This document shows positions 1 through 6,624 of a DNA stretch of 11,904 bases, one piece after another. Source of the DNA: Alphaproteobacteria bacterium UBA7691 (GTDB lineage Bacteria; Pseudomonadota; Alphaproteobacteria; Ferrovibrionales; Ferrovibrionaceae). Every line of letters begins with the position of its first letter. Within the stretch, counting starts at the first letter, position 1. The stretch is taken from positions 2,683 to 14,586 of the forward strand of contig DLGP01000069.1 of the NCBI GenBank assembly GCA_002482765.1, written 5' to 3'. The notes beneath the pieces are model-generated. The model ran no database searches. It saw nothing but the letters and a program-made list of their open reading frames with translations, and had not been told where the DNA came from. The position numbers were made by a program, and so were the translations under genes.

Positions 1-689
1 GTGCCGAAGTCGGCCAGGGTTTCCATCAGCACCAGGGCGATGCCGCCGGCGATCATCGGCCGGGCCAGCGGTAGGGCGATGCGCCAGAAGCGGCCCCAGG
101 GCCGGATGCCGAGGGTGCGGCCCACTTCCAGCACGCAGACCGACTGATCCTGGAAGGCGGCGCGCGCCAGCATGTAGACATAGGGATAGAAGGCCAGGGT
201 GAGCAACACCACGGTGCCGCCCAGGGTCATCACATCGGGAAACCAGTAATCCCCCCGGACCCAGCCGAACCAGCCGCGCAGGGCGCTTTGCACTGGGCCG
301 GAGAATTGCAGCAATTCACCATAAACAAAGGCCGAGACATAACCCGGGATCGCCAGCGGCAGGAAGAGCAGCCAGCCGAGCTGACGCCGGCCGGGAAACT
401 CGATCATCGTCACCGCCCAGGCGCAGCCCACCCCGATCAGCGCCGAGCCGAGGCCGACGCCTGCCATCAGCATGGTGGTGTTGAACAGCATCTCCGGCAG
501 CACCGTGGCGGCCAGATGGCTAAACACCCCGGCGGTGGGGCGGAACAGATTGACCAGCACCGCCAGCAACGGCGCCGCGATCAGCAAAGCCAATCCGGCG
601 GCAAAGCCAGTCCAGGCCAGCCGGCTGCGGCCGCGCCTTGGGGCGGCGTCGGTAGCGGCGGGCAGGGGGCTGAGGCTGAGGTCGCTCAC
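1..689 (-). CDS. fbpB: Fe(3+) ABC transporter inner-membrane permease (FbpB/AfuB type), C-terminus beyond left edge
   Basis: Partial gene: 229 codons from the start to the window edge, about the N-terminal 40% of a family usually over 500 residues long with two permease halves. The role known for this family is to pass ferric iron, delivered by a periplasmic FbpA-type protein, across the inner membrane using an FbpC-type ATPase. Visible here are a charged cytoplasmic N-tail (about 1-24), hydrophobic segments near 25-48, 68-95, 103-127 and 153-175, and an EAA-type ATPase-contact loop at 188-207 (EVGRTLGIRPWGRFWRIALP). After it comes the family-typical METLADFG at 222-229, where the sequence ends. 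The GTG start at 689 is chosen because an AAGAGAG ribosome site lies just upstream and an in-frame TAA follows soon after on the 5' side (720-722). It is divergent from the 96-aa gene, so any iron-responsive control should lie in 690-820. The binding protein and ATPase are not visible. The broader family also includes thiamine and putrescine permeases, but the LADFG motif favours iron. Confidence 0.92.
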   Translation of the reverse strand, partial: MSDLSLSPLPAATDAAPRRGRSRLAWTGFAAGLALLIAAPLLAVLVNLFRPTAGVFSHLAATVLPEMLFNTTMLMAGVGLGSALIGVGCAWAVTMIEFPGRRQLGWLLFLPLAIPGYVSAFVYGELLQFSGPVQSALRGWFGWVRGDYWFPDVMTLGGTVVLLTLAFYPYVYMLARAAFQDQSVCVLEVGRTLGIRPWGRFWRIALPLARPMIAGGIALVLMETLADFG

Positions 690-727
690 AAGGCTCTCTT
701 TTTTCGAATTCGCTTTTCTTTAAAGGA

Positions 728-772
728 TTTGCCGCAGGGTGGCAAAGGCGGGAGACGGATTTGCCATGGCAA
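728..772. promoter_or_regulatory. Two TTGCC/GGCAA inverted repeats in the fbpB / 96-aa gene divergent region
   Basis: The 131-bp gap between the divergent genes holds TTTGCC at 728-733 with GGCAAA at 741-746 (7-nt spacer). It also holds a perfect 12-base palindrome, TTGCCATGGCAA, at 761-772. The shared half-site, used four times, looks like an operator for a dimeric regulator. TTGCCA at 761-766 could also act as a -35 element for the rightward genes, but the matching -10 (TATCTG, 784-789, 17-nt spacing) is poor. I do not recognise the motif as a Fur, Irr or RirA box. The sequence pattern is seen directly; the operator role is inference. Confidence 0.35.
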
Positions 773-820
773 GTCGTGCCTCCTATCTGGATGATTATGC
801 CGGATTGAGGGGAGCGTTTG

Positions 821-1111
821 ATGGGTGAGGTGGTAAGATTGATGCGGCATTTCCAGCCGCCGGAGCCTGTGATCGTGCCTAAAACCAGCGAAGCGCAGCG
901 CCAATATCTCAAACGCGGGCTTACCCAGCCCGGCGGCAAATTGCCGCTATTTGATCGTGATGGCCAGCAGATCGGGCTGGATACGATCCGGGCCTGTATC
1001 CGCGCCGGCTGGGCCGAGCCGTGGTTTGATAATCCGATCAAGCCGGATTGGCTGGTCTGCAAGCTGACCCAAGCCGGCCGCCAAGTGTTGAAGGATGATG
1101 GCGTGATATGA
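821..1111 (+). CDS. Conserved-looking small protein of unknown function (96 aa), possible winged-helix fold
   Basis: A short soluble protein with no signal peptide or membrane segment. I do not recognise a named family. Residues 24-92 read like a compact helix-rich domain: QRQYLKRGL near 26-34, then KLPLFDRDGQQIGLDTIRAC at 40-59, a Trp-rich stretch with GWAEPWF at 63-69 and KPDWLVCKL at 74-82, and LTQAGRQVL at 82-90. That last motif resembles the wing and final helix of small winged-helix DNA-binding proteins, so a regulatory role is possible but unproven. The ATG at 821 is preferred over the TTG at 818 because GAGGGGAG at 807-814 gives a strong, well-spaced ribosome site. The stop overlaps the next gene's start (ATGA, 1108-1111), which points to translational coupling with the Sel1-repeat gene. 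Confidence 0.78.
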   Translation: MGEVVRLMRHFQPPEPVIVPKTSEAQRQYLKRGLTQPGGKLPLFDRDGQQIGLDTIRACIRAGWAEPWFDNPIKPDWLVCKLTQAGRQVLKDDGVI

Positions 1112-2913
1112 GGCTGTTTTCTGCCGCCCTTTTGCTGGGCGCTACCCTGATTTCGGCGCCGGGCTGGGCCGCCATCGGCGCCGGTGATGCGCCTTTCAGC
1201 CAGCCAACCGAGCGTTTGCCCGGGGCGCAGCCGGGGCGTGGCGACTTACAATCGCGTGCCGAGGCCGGCGAGGCCGAGGCGCAATACCGGCTTGGCCTGG
1301 ATTACCAGCTTGGCCTGGGCGGGCCGCGCGACTTGGCCGCCGCCCGGGCCTGGTTCGGCCGTGCCGCAGCGCAGGATCATGCCAGGGGCCTGGGGGCTTT
1401 GGGTTATATGCTGCTCAGCGGCAGTGGCGGCGCTGCTGATCCGGCCGGGGCCGAGGCGGCTTTGCGCCGCGCCGCCGGCCTGGGCGAAGCCTCGGCAATG
1501 GCCAATCTGGCGGAAATCCTGCTGCAACGCGGCGGTGCCGCCGCCGATACCGAGGCGCGGGGCTTGCTGGCCGAAGCGGTGCGCCTGGGGGCGTTGAATG
1601 CGCGCTACCGGCTGGGCCGGCTGATCCTTGCCGATGGCCAAACGGCGGAAGGCGTGGCGCTGGTGCGCGCGGCGGCGGATCGTGGCCATCCGATGGCGGC
1701 CACCTATATGGCCCATCTGCTGGGCGAAGGCGCCGCTGTGGTGGGCCTCAAGCCCGATCCGAAACAGGCCCTGGCCTATCTGCGGGGCGCCGCCGAGGAT
1801 GGCTTCGGCCCGGCCGCCAACGATCTGGGCCGGCTCTATGATCTTGGCCTGGGCCAGCCTGCCGATGCTGCGGAAGCCGCGACATGGTATCGCCGGGCGC
1901 TGCAACTGGGCGAGGCTATCGGCGGCTATAATCTGGGCCTGCTGCTTGCCAGCGACCGATTGGGGCCGCCGGATGATGCCGCCGCAAGGCAGGCATTTGC
2001 CACGGCTGCCAGCGCCGGCCTGCCACTGGCTCAGGCCAAATATGGTGAGTATCTGCGCTATGGCCGGGGCGGCGCGCCAGACCCGGCCGAGGCGGCGAGA
2101 TGGCTGTTGCCCGCAGCCGCAACCGGGATTGACGACGCCCAGAACCAGCTTGCGCTGATCCTGTTTAATGGCGAGGGCGTGCCGGCCGATCCAACCCAAG
2201 CAATGGATTGGTGGGAAAAGGCCGCCGCCCAGGGCCATCAATCCGCGATCAACAATTTCACCATGTATCTTGTGAAAGGCCAGGGCCGGCCGGCCGATCC
2301 GGCCCGCGCTGTGGCTTTGCTGACCGAAGCTGCCGGGCGTGGCCTGCCGCGCTCGGCCTTCCGCCTGGCGCTCTGGCATGAGACCGGCTATGCCGGGCTG
2401 CCGGCCGACCCGGCCAAGGCGGCGGCTTGGTACAAACGCGGCGCCGATGCCGGCAGCAGCCGGGCCATGTTCAAATATGCCGCCTATCTGGAAGCTGGCG
2501 CGGGCGGCCTGAAAGCTGATCCGGCGGCGGCCCTGGCCTGGTATCGCCGCGCTGCCGAGGCCGGCAATGCCGAAGCCTTGTTCCTGCTGGCGCGCTACAG
2601 TTTCAACGGCGAGGGTGTGCCGGTGGATGTGCCGGCGGCAATGCGGGATTTGCGCCGGGCCGCCGAACGTGGCAATGCCGAGGCGCTTTTTGTGCTCGGC
2701 GATTTCCATTTCCGGGGTGAGAATGTGCCGGGTGATGCCGTGCTGGCCTGGGTGCATTGGGCTGTCGCCGAGCGGCTCGGCTTGGCTGAAGCCGGCCGCA
2801 ACCGGCGTATGATTGAACGCCAGATCGTGGCGCCGGAAGACCGCGCCCGCGCCCAGGCGGCAGCCAGCCGGCTGCTGGCCGGCGCGCTGGCAGCGCAGAG
2901 GGAAGAAGAATGA
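1108..2913 (+). CDS. Secreted Sel1-like repeat (SLR/TPR) protein with about 14 repeats
   Basis: A 601-aa protein with a Sec-type signal peptide (MRLFSAALLLGATLISAPGWA, likely cut near residue 21-22), a low-complexity linker to about 55, then back-to-back Sel1-like repeats from about 56 to 558. I count 14 units of mostly 35-38 residues following the pattern A.A...LG..Y..G.G...D...A..W...AA..G. Clear examples are residues reading YNLGLLLASDRLG, FNGEGVPADPTQAMDWW and FNGEGVPVDVPAAM. A basic helical tail of about 43 residues follows. Sel1 repeats form alpha-solenoids that bind other proteins; the partner cannot be read from sequence. The signal peptide places it in the periplasm or envelope, and no lipobox Cys is present. 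It overlaps both neighbours by ATGA (1108-1111 and 2910-2913), so it is the middle gene of a coupled operon. Sel1 proteins are used as scaffolds in signalling, cell-envelope and host-interaction roles; none can be assigned here. Confidence 0.9.
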   Translation: MRLFSAALLLGATLISAPGWAAIGAGDAPFSQPTERLPGAQPGRGDLQSRAEAGEAEAQYRLGLDYQLGLGGPRDLAAARAWFGRAAAQDHARGLGALGYMLLSGSGGAADPAGAEAALRRAAGLGEASAMANLAEILLQRGGAAADTEARGLLAEAVRLGALNARYRLGRLILADGQTAEGVALVRAAADRGHPMAATYMAHLLGEGAAVVGLKPDPKQALAYLRGAAEDGFGPAANDLGRLYDLGLGQPADAAEAATWYRRALQLGEAIGGYNLGLLLASDRLGPPDDAAARQAFATAASAGLPLAQAKYGEYLRYGRGGAPDPAEAARWLLPAAATGIDDAQNQLALILFNGEGVPADPTQAMDWWEKAAAQGHQSAINNFTMYLVKGQGRPADPARAVALLTEAAGRGLPRSAFRLALWHETGYAGLPADPAKAAAWYKRGADAGSSRAMFKYAAYLEAGAGGLKADPAAALAWYRRAAEAGNAEALFLLARYSFNGEGVPVDVPAAMRDLRRAAERGNAEALFVLGDFHFRGENVPGDAVLAWVHWAVAERLGLAEAGRNRRMIERQIVAPEDRARAQAAASRLLAGALAAQREEE

Positions 2914-3593
2914 CACAGATGCTTTTGGCCGCCATCGTCTGGGTGGCGCTACACGTTTTAGTGGCAGGTCCGCTGCGTGCCGGGCTGGTGCTGAAGCTGG
3001 GCGAGATACGTTATCGCGGCCTGTTTTCGCTGCTCAGTGTGGCCTCTCTTGGCTATCTGATCTGGGCTTATGGCCAAGCGCCCTATGTGGAATTCTGGCC
3101 CTCCAGCCCGGTGCTGGCGCTGGTGCCGCTGCTGGTGATGCCGGTGGCGCTGCTGTTCCTGGTTGCCTCGCTGCGGCCAACCAACCCGACCCTGGCCGGC
3201 CCGGACATGCTGCTGAAGGGCAGCTTGCCAGTGGCTGGTTTCACCAAGGTGACCCGGCATCCGATGCTATGGGCCTTCGCGCTTTGGGCCGGCAGCCATA
3301 TGGTGGCGAATGGTGATGCCGCCACCTTGCTGCTGGCAGGCTCGGTGCTGATCACGGCGCTGAATGGCATGCGGTCGATTGATCGCAAGCGGGCTGCCAA
3401 ATTCGGCCAGCATTGGCAGCTATTTATTTCTAAAACCTCGATTATTCCTTTTGCGGCAATGCTGGAAGGGCGGCAGCGGGTGACCTACCGTGACATTGGC
3501 GGCATTAATATCCTTGTTTCAGCAATCCTTTATGCCGTTATCATGATGTTTCATGGCGGTCTGTTCGGCATGCCGGCTGTACCAATGAATTAG
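2910..3593 (+). CDS. NnrU-family integral membrane protein
   Basis: A 227-aa polytopic inner-membrane protein. Hydrophobic segments lie near residues 3-21, 38-55, 68-87, 118-132, 138-151 and 198-217. The family signature is the stretch TRHPMLWAFALWAGSH at 115-130, followed by a short polar turn (MVANGD, 131-136) and by GMRSIDRKR at 153-161; the length is usual for NnrU proteins. NnrU was named from denitrification gene clusters and is distantly like isoprenylcysteine methyltransferase-type membrane proteins, but its biochemical activity is not settled. No nitrite or nitric oxide reductase gene is present in this window, so a denitrification role is not supported by context. Its start lies inside the Sel1 gene's stop (ATGA, 2910-2913), so it is the last gene of that operon. 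Transcription presumably ends in or after the AT-rich spacer, though I see no clear hairpin terminator. Confidence 0.85.
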   Translation: MTQMLLAAIVWVALHVLVAGPLRAGLVLKLGEIRYRGLFSLLSVASLGYLIWAYGQAPYVEFWPSSPVLALVPLLVMPVALLFLVASLRPTNPTLAGPDMLLKGSLPVAGFTKVTRHPMLWAFALWAGSHMVANGDAATLLLAGSVLITALNGMRSIDRKRAAKFGQHWQLFISKTSIIPFAAMLEGRQRVTYRDIGGINILVSAILYAVIMMFHGGLFGMPAVPMN

Positions 3594-3656
3594 ATAAATA
3601 TTTTCTATAAAATCATATAATTATGAAAACTATATCATCTAATATTATAGGTTAGG
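3594..3656 (+). promoter_or_regulatory. Very AT-rich spacer, likely promoter of the MocR-type gene
   Basis: This 63-bp gap has only 10 G/C bases, against strongly GC-rich coding sequence on both sides. It contains a perfect TATAAT at 3616-3621 inside the dyad TCAT-ATAATT-ATGA (3613-3626), but no good -35 hexamer at the right distance. The ribosome site before the ATG at 3657 is weak (AGG at 3649-3651). A TATAAT can arise by chance in such AT-rich DNA. MocR-family regulators often control their own promoters, so an operator here is plausible but inferred. Confidence 0.4.
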
Positions 3657-5138
3657 ATGGCGCGCCGGGCAGCGGGGCGATTCATAGGCTGGTTCCGGCC
3701 GCTGCGCGGCGCCGGCCAAGCTTCGTTGCAGCTTCAGCTTTATGCGGCGATCCGCGCCGGCGTGCTGGATGGCCGCCTGCCGCCGGGCGAGCGGCTACCC
3801 TCCAGCCGCGCCCTGGGCGAAGACCTTGGCCTGTCGCGCAACACCGTGCTGGGGGCCTATGACCGCCTGGTGGCCGAAGGCTATCTGGCTGCCCGGGCGG
3901 CTTCCGGGGTTTATGTCGCCGAGGATGTGCCGGCCGATCTTGGCCGGGCCAGCCCGGGCCAGGCCGGCCCGGCCAGCTTCTCGCAGCGCGGCCGGCGGCT
4001 GATTGCCGCCGCGCCGGAACTGGCTGGTCACGAGTTGCAGGCGGCACGGCCCTTCATGGTCGGGTTGCCGGCATTGGATGAATTTCCGCTCGCCACCTGG
4101 CGCCGCCTGACCAATCGCAGGTTGCGCCGCTCCGACCTCGCCTTGTTCGGCTCCGGCGATGCCCAGGGCCTGCCGGCTTTGCGCCAGGCGCTGGCTGGCT
4201 ACCTGACCGAGGCGCGCGGGCTGAATTGTCTGGCGGATCAGATACTGGTCGTCTCGGGGGCGCAGCAGGCGCTTGATCTGGTCGGCCGGGTGCTGCTCGA
4301 TCCGGGCGACAGGGTGGTGGTGGAAGACCCCGGCTATGCCGGAGCGCGTGAGGCGCTGGCGGCGGTCGGCGCCCGGATCGAGGCTTTGCCGGTGGATGCC
4401 CAGGGGCTGGACCCGGAGGATATCGCCCGGCTGCCGACGCCGCCCATGCTGGTGGCGGTGACACCGTCGCACCAGTTTCCGCTCGGCGGCACCATGCCGC
4501 TGGCGCGCCGGCTCGGCCTGCTGGCCTTGGCGCGTGACACCGGCTGCCTGATCGTGGAAGACGATTACGATTGTGAATACCGCTATGGCACGCCGCCGCT
4601 GCCGGCCTTGCAGGGGCTGGATGGCGGTGAGCGGGTGATCTATGTCGGCACCTTTTCCAAGGTGCTGTTCCCCGGCCTGCGGCTGGGCTACCTGGTGCTG
4701 CCGCCGCATCTGGTGGCCGGCTTTGTGCGCGCCAAGGCCACCGCCGATGGCCATGCGCCATCATTGCCCCAGGCGGTGCTGGCCGATTTCATCGCCGAGG
4801 GCCATCTGGCGCAGCATGTGCGCCGCATGCGCAAACTTTATCGCGAACGCCAGCAGGCCTTGCTGGCCGCCTTGCAGCGCCATTGCGGCCGCTGGCTGCA
4901 AAACGGCGCGCTGCGGGTTGGCCCGGCCGAGGCCGGGCTGCATCTGGTGGCGGAATTCACCGATGGCCGCGATGATCGCGCCCTGGCCGCCGCCGCTGCG
5001 GCCCAGGGCCTGATGGTGGCGCCGCTATCGCGTTATGGCCAGCGCCGCCAGCTCAGCGGGCTGTTGCTGGGCTATGCCGCCTTCACCCCGGCACAGATCG
5101 AACAGGCGGTTCAGACTTTGGCCAGACTGCTCAAATAA
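3657..5138 (+). CDS. MocR/PdxR-type GntR-family regulator with PLP-binding aminotransferase-like domain
   Basis: A 493-aa chimeric transcription factor. Residues 24-90 are a GntR winged helix-turn-helix with the family patterns QLYAAIRAGVLDGRLPPGER, LPSSRALGEDLGLSRNTV and AYDRLVAEGYLAAR. Residues about 128-490 are a fold-type I aminotransferase-like domain. It keeps the Schiff-base lysine K335 in GTFSK (331-335), the cofactor-site segment EDDYDCEYRY (301-310), and TPSHQFPLGG (269-278), which is typical of the subfamily. Such proteins bind PLP but usually use it to sense effectors rather than to transaminate. Length is normal. The strongest context clue is the convergent PPOX-fold gene, which overlaps it by 28 bp; known relatives regulate pyridoxine synthesis (PdxR), GABA use (GabR) or taurine use (TauR). 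No pdxS/pdxT, gabT or taurine genes are in view, so I give no gene symbol. Likely targets are its own promoter and the 5786-5976 region. Confidence 0.93.
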   Translation: MARRAAGRFIGWFRPLRGAGQASLQLQLYAAIRAGVLDGRLPPGERLPSSRALGEDLGLSRNTVLGAYDRLVAEGYLAARAASGVYVAEDVPADLGRASPGQAGPASFSQRGRRLIAAAPELAGHELQAARPFMVGLPALDEFPLATWRRLTNRRLRRSDLALFGSGDAQGLPALRQALAGYLTEARGLNCLADQILVVSGAQQALDLVGRVLLDPGDRVVVEDPGYAGAREALAAVGARIEALPVDAQGLDPEDIARLPTPPMLVAVTPSHQFPLGGTMPLARRLGLLALARDTGCLIVEDDYDCEYRYGTPPLPALQGLDGGERVIYVGTFSKVLFPGLRLGYLVLPPHLVAGFVRAKATADGHAPSLPQAVLADFIAEGHLAQHVRRMRKLYRERQQALLAALQRHCGRWLQNGALRVGPAEAGLHLVAEFTDGRDDRALAAAAAAQGLMVAPLSRYGQRRQLSGLLLGYAAFTPAQIEQAVQTLARLLK

Positions 5139-5785
5139 CCCGGCACGGCAATGCCAGGGCGGAGCAGGGGATCCGGCTCGGGGGGCAGGAAGCCGCTGGC
5201 GAAGGGCAGCAGCCCGGCCCAGCAATCCAGCGCCATATCGGGTTCGTCATCCTTGGGCGGGCCGCTGCGCTGTTTGGCCGAAACCTCGTCGAGCGGCATC
5301 GACAGCACCATGGTGGCTTTCATCTCCTGCGCATCCGGGCCACGGATTTCGGCCCAGCGGCCCGGCGCGATCCGTTCCATGAAGGCTTCCAGCGCCTGCA
5401 TCTTGTGCGCCGGATCGTCGATCCGGGTGAAACGGCCGAGCGCCACCACCGAGCGGTAATTGACCGAATGGTGGAAGGCTGAACGCGCCAGCACCAGCGC
5501 ATCCATATGGGTGACGGTGACACAGGCCGGCAGGCCCTGGGCCAGTGCCTGGGTCATGGTGCTTTTGGACGAGCCGTGGATATAGAGATGCTCACCCTCG
5601 CGCCAATAGGCGATGGGGATCACCATCGGCTGGCCATCGGGCAGGGTGAAGCCGACATGGCAGACATAGCCGGCATCCAGGATGGCGTGGACGCTGGCGG
5701 CATCATAGCGGCCGCGCTCCGGCATGCGGCGCACGCGCACGCGCTTGGAGGCTGGTTCGGTATCGGAAAGGGGCTGGCTGGTCAT
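5111..5785 (-). CDS. Pyridoxamine 5'-phosphate oxidase (PPOX)-fold family protein
   Basis: A 224-aa soluble protein with a split-barrel flavin-binding fold of the Pyridox_ox_2 kind. Visible features are a basic N-tail (11-21), then GYVCHVGF near 39-46, PMVIPIAYWREGEHLYIHGS at 53-72 followed by SKSTM (phosphate/flavin-site type), SVNYRSVVALGRF at 107-119, and the subfamily tail EVSAKQRSGPPKDDEPD at 167-183 with CWAGLLPF after it. The family binds FMN, F420 or haem in different members; true PdxH activity is not implied, because this group differs from PdxH. The ATG at 5785 has a GGAG ribosome site about 8 nt upstream. It is convergent with, and overlaps by 28 bp, the MocR-type regulator, and is divergent from the LysE gene. 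Members of this family are often found beside MocR-type regulators, so it is a likely regulatory target, perhaps with a role in B6 vitamer handling (inference). Confidence 0.88.
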   Translation of the reverse strand: MTSQPLSDTEPASKRVRVRRMPERGRYDAASVHAILDAGYVCHVGFTLPDGQPMVIPIAYWREGEHLYIHGSSKSTMTQALAQGLPACVTVTHMDALVLARSAFHHSVNYRSVVALGRFTRIDDPAHKMQALEAFMERIAPGRWAEIRGPDAQEMKATMVLSMPLDEVSAKQRSGPPKDDEPDMALDCWAGLLPFASGFLPPEPDPLLRPGIAVPGYLSSLAKV

Positions 5786-5799
5786 CGGGCAACTCCATA

Positions 5800-5848
5800 C
5801 AGGTCCACACAGCGGGGCTTGCCCGTTTCTCTACGGCGATTCAGGTCC
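5800..5848. repeat. Direct repeat CAGGTCC x2 (candidate operator)
   Basis: CAGGTCC occurs at 5800-5806 and again at 5842-5848, a 42-bp period (about four helical turns), between the PPOX-fold start and the AT-rich promoter core. Direct repeats in phase on the helix are characteristic of sites bound by head-to-tail MocR dimers such as GabR and PdxR. The repeat is seen directly; the role is inference, and seven-base repeats can arise by chance. Confidence 0.35.
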
Positions 5849-5856
5849 TATCTAAA

Positions 5857-5893
5857 GCACCAGAATATACAAATAATATAGTACCAGAAAATA
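5857..5893. promoter_or_regulatory. Direct repeat GYACCAGAAWATA x2 within an AT-rich divergent promoter core
   Basis: GCACCAGAATATA (5857-5869) and GTACCAGAAAATA (5881-5893) match at 11 of 13 positions, 24 bp apart, flanking an AT-rich core in an otherwise GC-rich region. Possible -10 hexamers are TATATT on the minus strand (5869-5864) for the PPOX-fold gene and TATAGT on the plus strand (5877-5882) for the LysE gene; -35 matches are poor for both. The placement suits an operator for the nearby MocR-type regulator acting on the PPOX-fold gene and perhaps the LysE gene. Confidence 0.4.
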
Positions 5894-5976
5894 GCGGCGG
5901 GTTGGCGGGAAGATGCCATCATGCTACGCCCATGGCGTTGCCAGCCGGAGCCATCCCATGTTTGCCGAGAGCTATT

Positions 5977-6621
5977 GTGCTTGAAACCCTGTTGATGCTT
6001 GGCAAGGGCGTGGTGGCGGGTTTTGTCATCGCCGCGCCGGTTGGGCCGGTGGGTGTGCTCTGCGTGCAGCGCACCCTGGCGCTGGGCCGGGTCAGCGGCC
6101 TGGTGGCTGGGTTAGGCGCCGCCCTGGCCGATGTGGCCTATGGCTGTGTTGCTGCCTTCGGCCTGTCACTGATCGCCAATTGGCTGCAAGCGCATGAGGC
6201 GATGTTCCGCCTGGGTGGTGGCCTGTTCCTGCTCGGCATGGCTTGGCGCATGCTGCGGGCGCGGCGCGAAGCGGCAAGTGAAAGCTTGCCCACAGTGCCG
6301 CGCGACGATCTGGTGCATGGCTTCCTCTCCACTTTCTTTCTCACCGCCACCAACCCGATCACCATTGTGGCCTTCCTCGGCATCTTTGCCTTCCTTGGCA
6401 TTGGCGCCATCGGGGTGGATGCCGACCTGGCTTGGTGGCTGGTGCTGGGTGTGTTTGTTGGCTCATCGGTATGGTGGCTGTCGCTGGCGGCGCTGGCCGG
6501 CCGGTTCCGCCGTCAACTGAGCAATGGCGGCTTGCAGATTGTTAATCGCCTCTCCGGGTTGCTGCTGCTCGGCTTCGGGCTTTACGGTATCGGCAGTGTA
6601 TTATGGATGTGGAGCGTGTGA
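5977..6621 (+). CDS. LysE-family amino acid exporter
   Basis: A 214-aa inner-membrane protein of the LysE/RhtB superfamily, which exports amino acids or related small molecules using the proton gradient. The signature is APVGPVGVLCVQRTL at 20-34, followed by GLVAGLGAALADVAYG, a central polar loop with many Arg/Glu residues, FFLTATNPITIVAFLGIFA, and a C-terminal segment with NRLSGLLLLGFGLYG; about six membrane segments are visible. The GTG at 5977 is chosen because GAGAG at 5967-5971 gives a correctly spaced ribosome site and the resulting length and N-terminus fit the family. The open frame extends upstream to TTG 5902 and ATG 5932, but those starts lack a ribosome site and would add an atypical Cys/His-rich leader; ATG 5995 is a shorter alternative. 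The deacylase gene starts 3 nt after its stop, so the two are almost surely co-transcribed. The substrate cannot be read from sequence. Confidence 0.88.
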   Translation: MLETLLMLGKGVVAGFVIAAPVGPVGVLCVQRTLALGRVSGLVAGLGAALADVAYGCVAAFGLSLIANWLQAHEAMFRLGGGLFLLGMAWRMLRARREAASESLPTVPRDDLVHGFLSTFFLTATNPITIVAFLGIFAFLGIGAIGVDADLAWWLVLGVFVGSSVWWLSLAALAGRFRRQLSNGGLQIVNRLSGLLLLGFGLYGIGSVLWMWSV

Positions 6622-6624
6622 GGC

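Noticed and set aside
288..1062. Open frames on both strands overlapping fbpB and the intergenic region (plus 288-794, minus 520-1062)
   Set aside because: Low-complexity translations with no motif; the minus-strand FbpB frame over 1-689 has membrane helices, an EAA loop and a proper ribosome site.
1273..2780. Internal DNA repeats in the Sel1 gene considered as a repeat array or CRISPR-like structure
   Set aside because: The repeats exist at protein level (about 36 residues) but diverge at DNA level, with no conserved repeat/spacer pattern.
1246..2916. Long open frame of 556 codons on the minus strand, antisense to the Sel1-repeat gene
   Set aside because: Repetitive GC-rich coding sequence suppresses stops in the antisense frame; the product is low-complexity (Gln/Gly/Ala/Arg/His-rich) with no domain, while the plus-strand protein has a signal peptide and clear repeats.
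2910..3593. Denitrification or nitric oxide cluster, suggested by the NnrU-family protein
   Set aside because: No nir, nor or nos genes and no NnrR/Dnr-type regulator are seen; NnrU-family proteins occur widely outside denitrifiers.
3795..4764. Antisense open frames in the MocR-type gene (319 and 236 codons)
   Set aside because: Shadow frames of a GC-rich gene; the plus strand encodes an intact wHTH plus aminotransferase domain with all key motifs.
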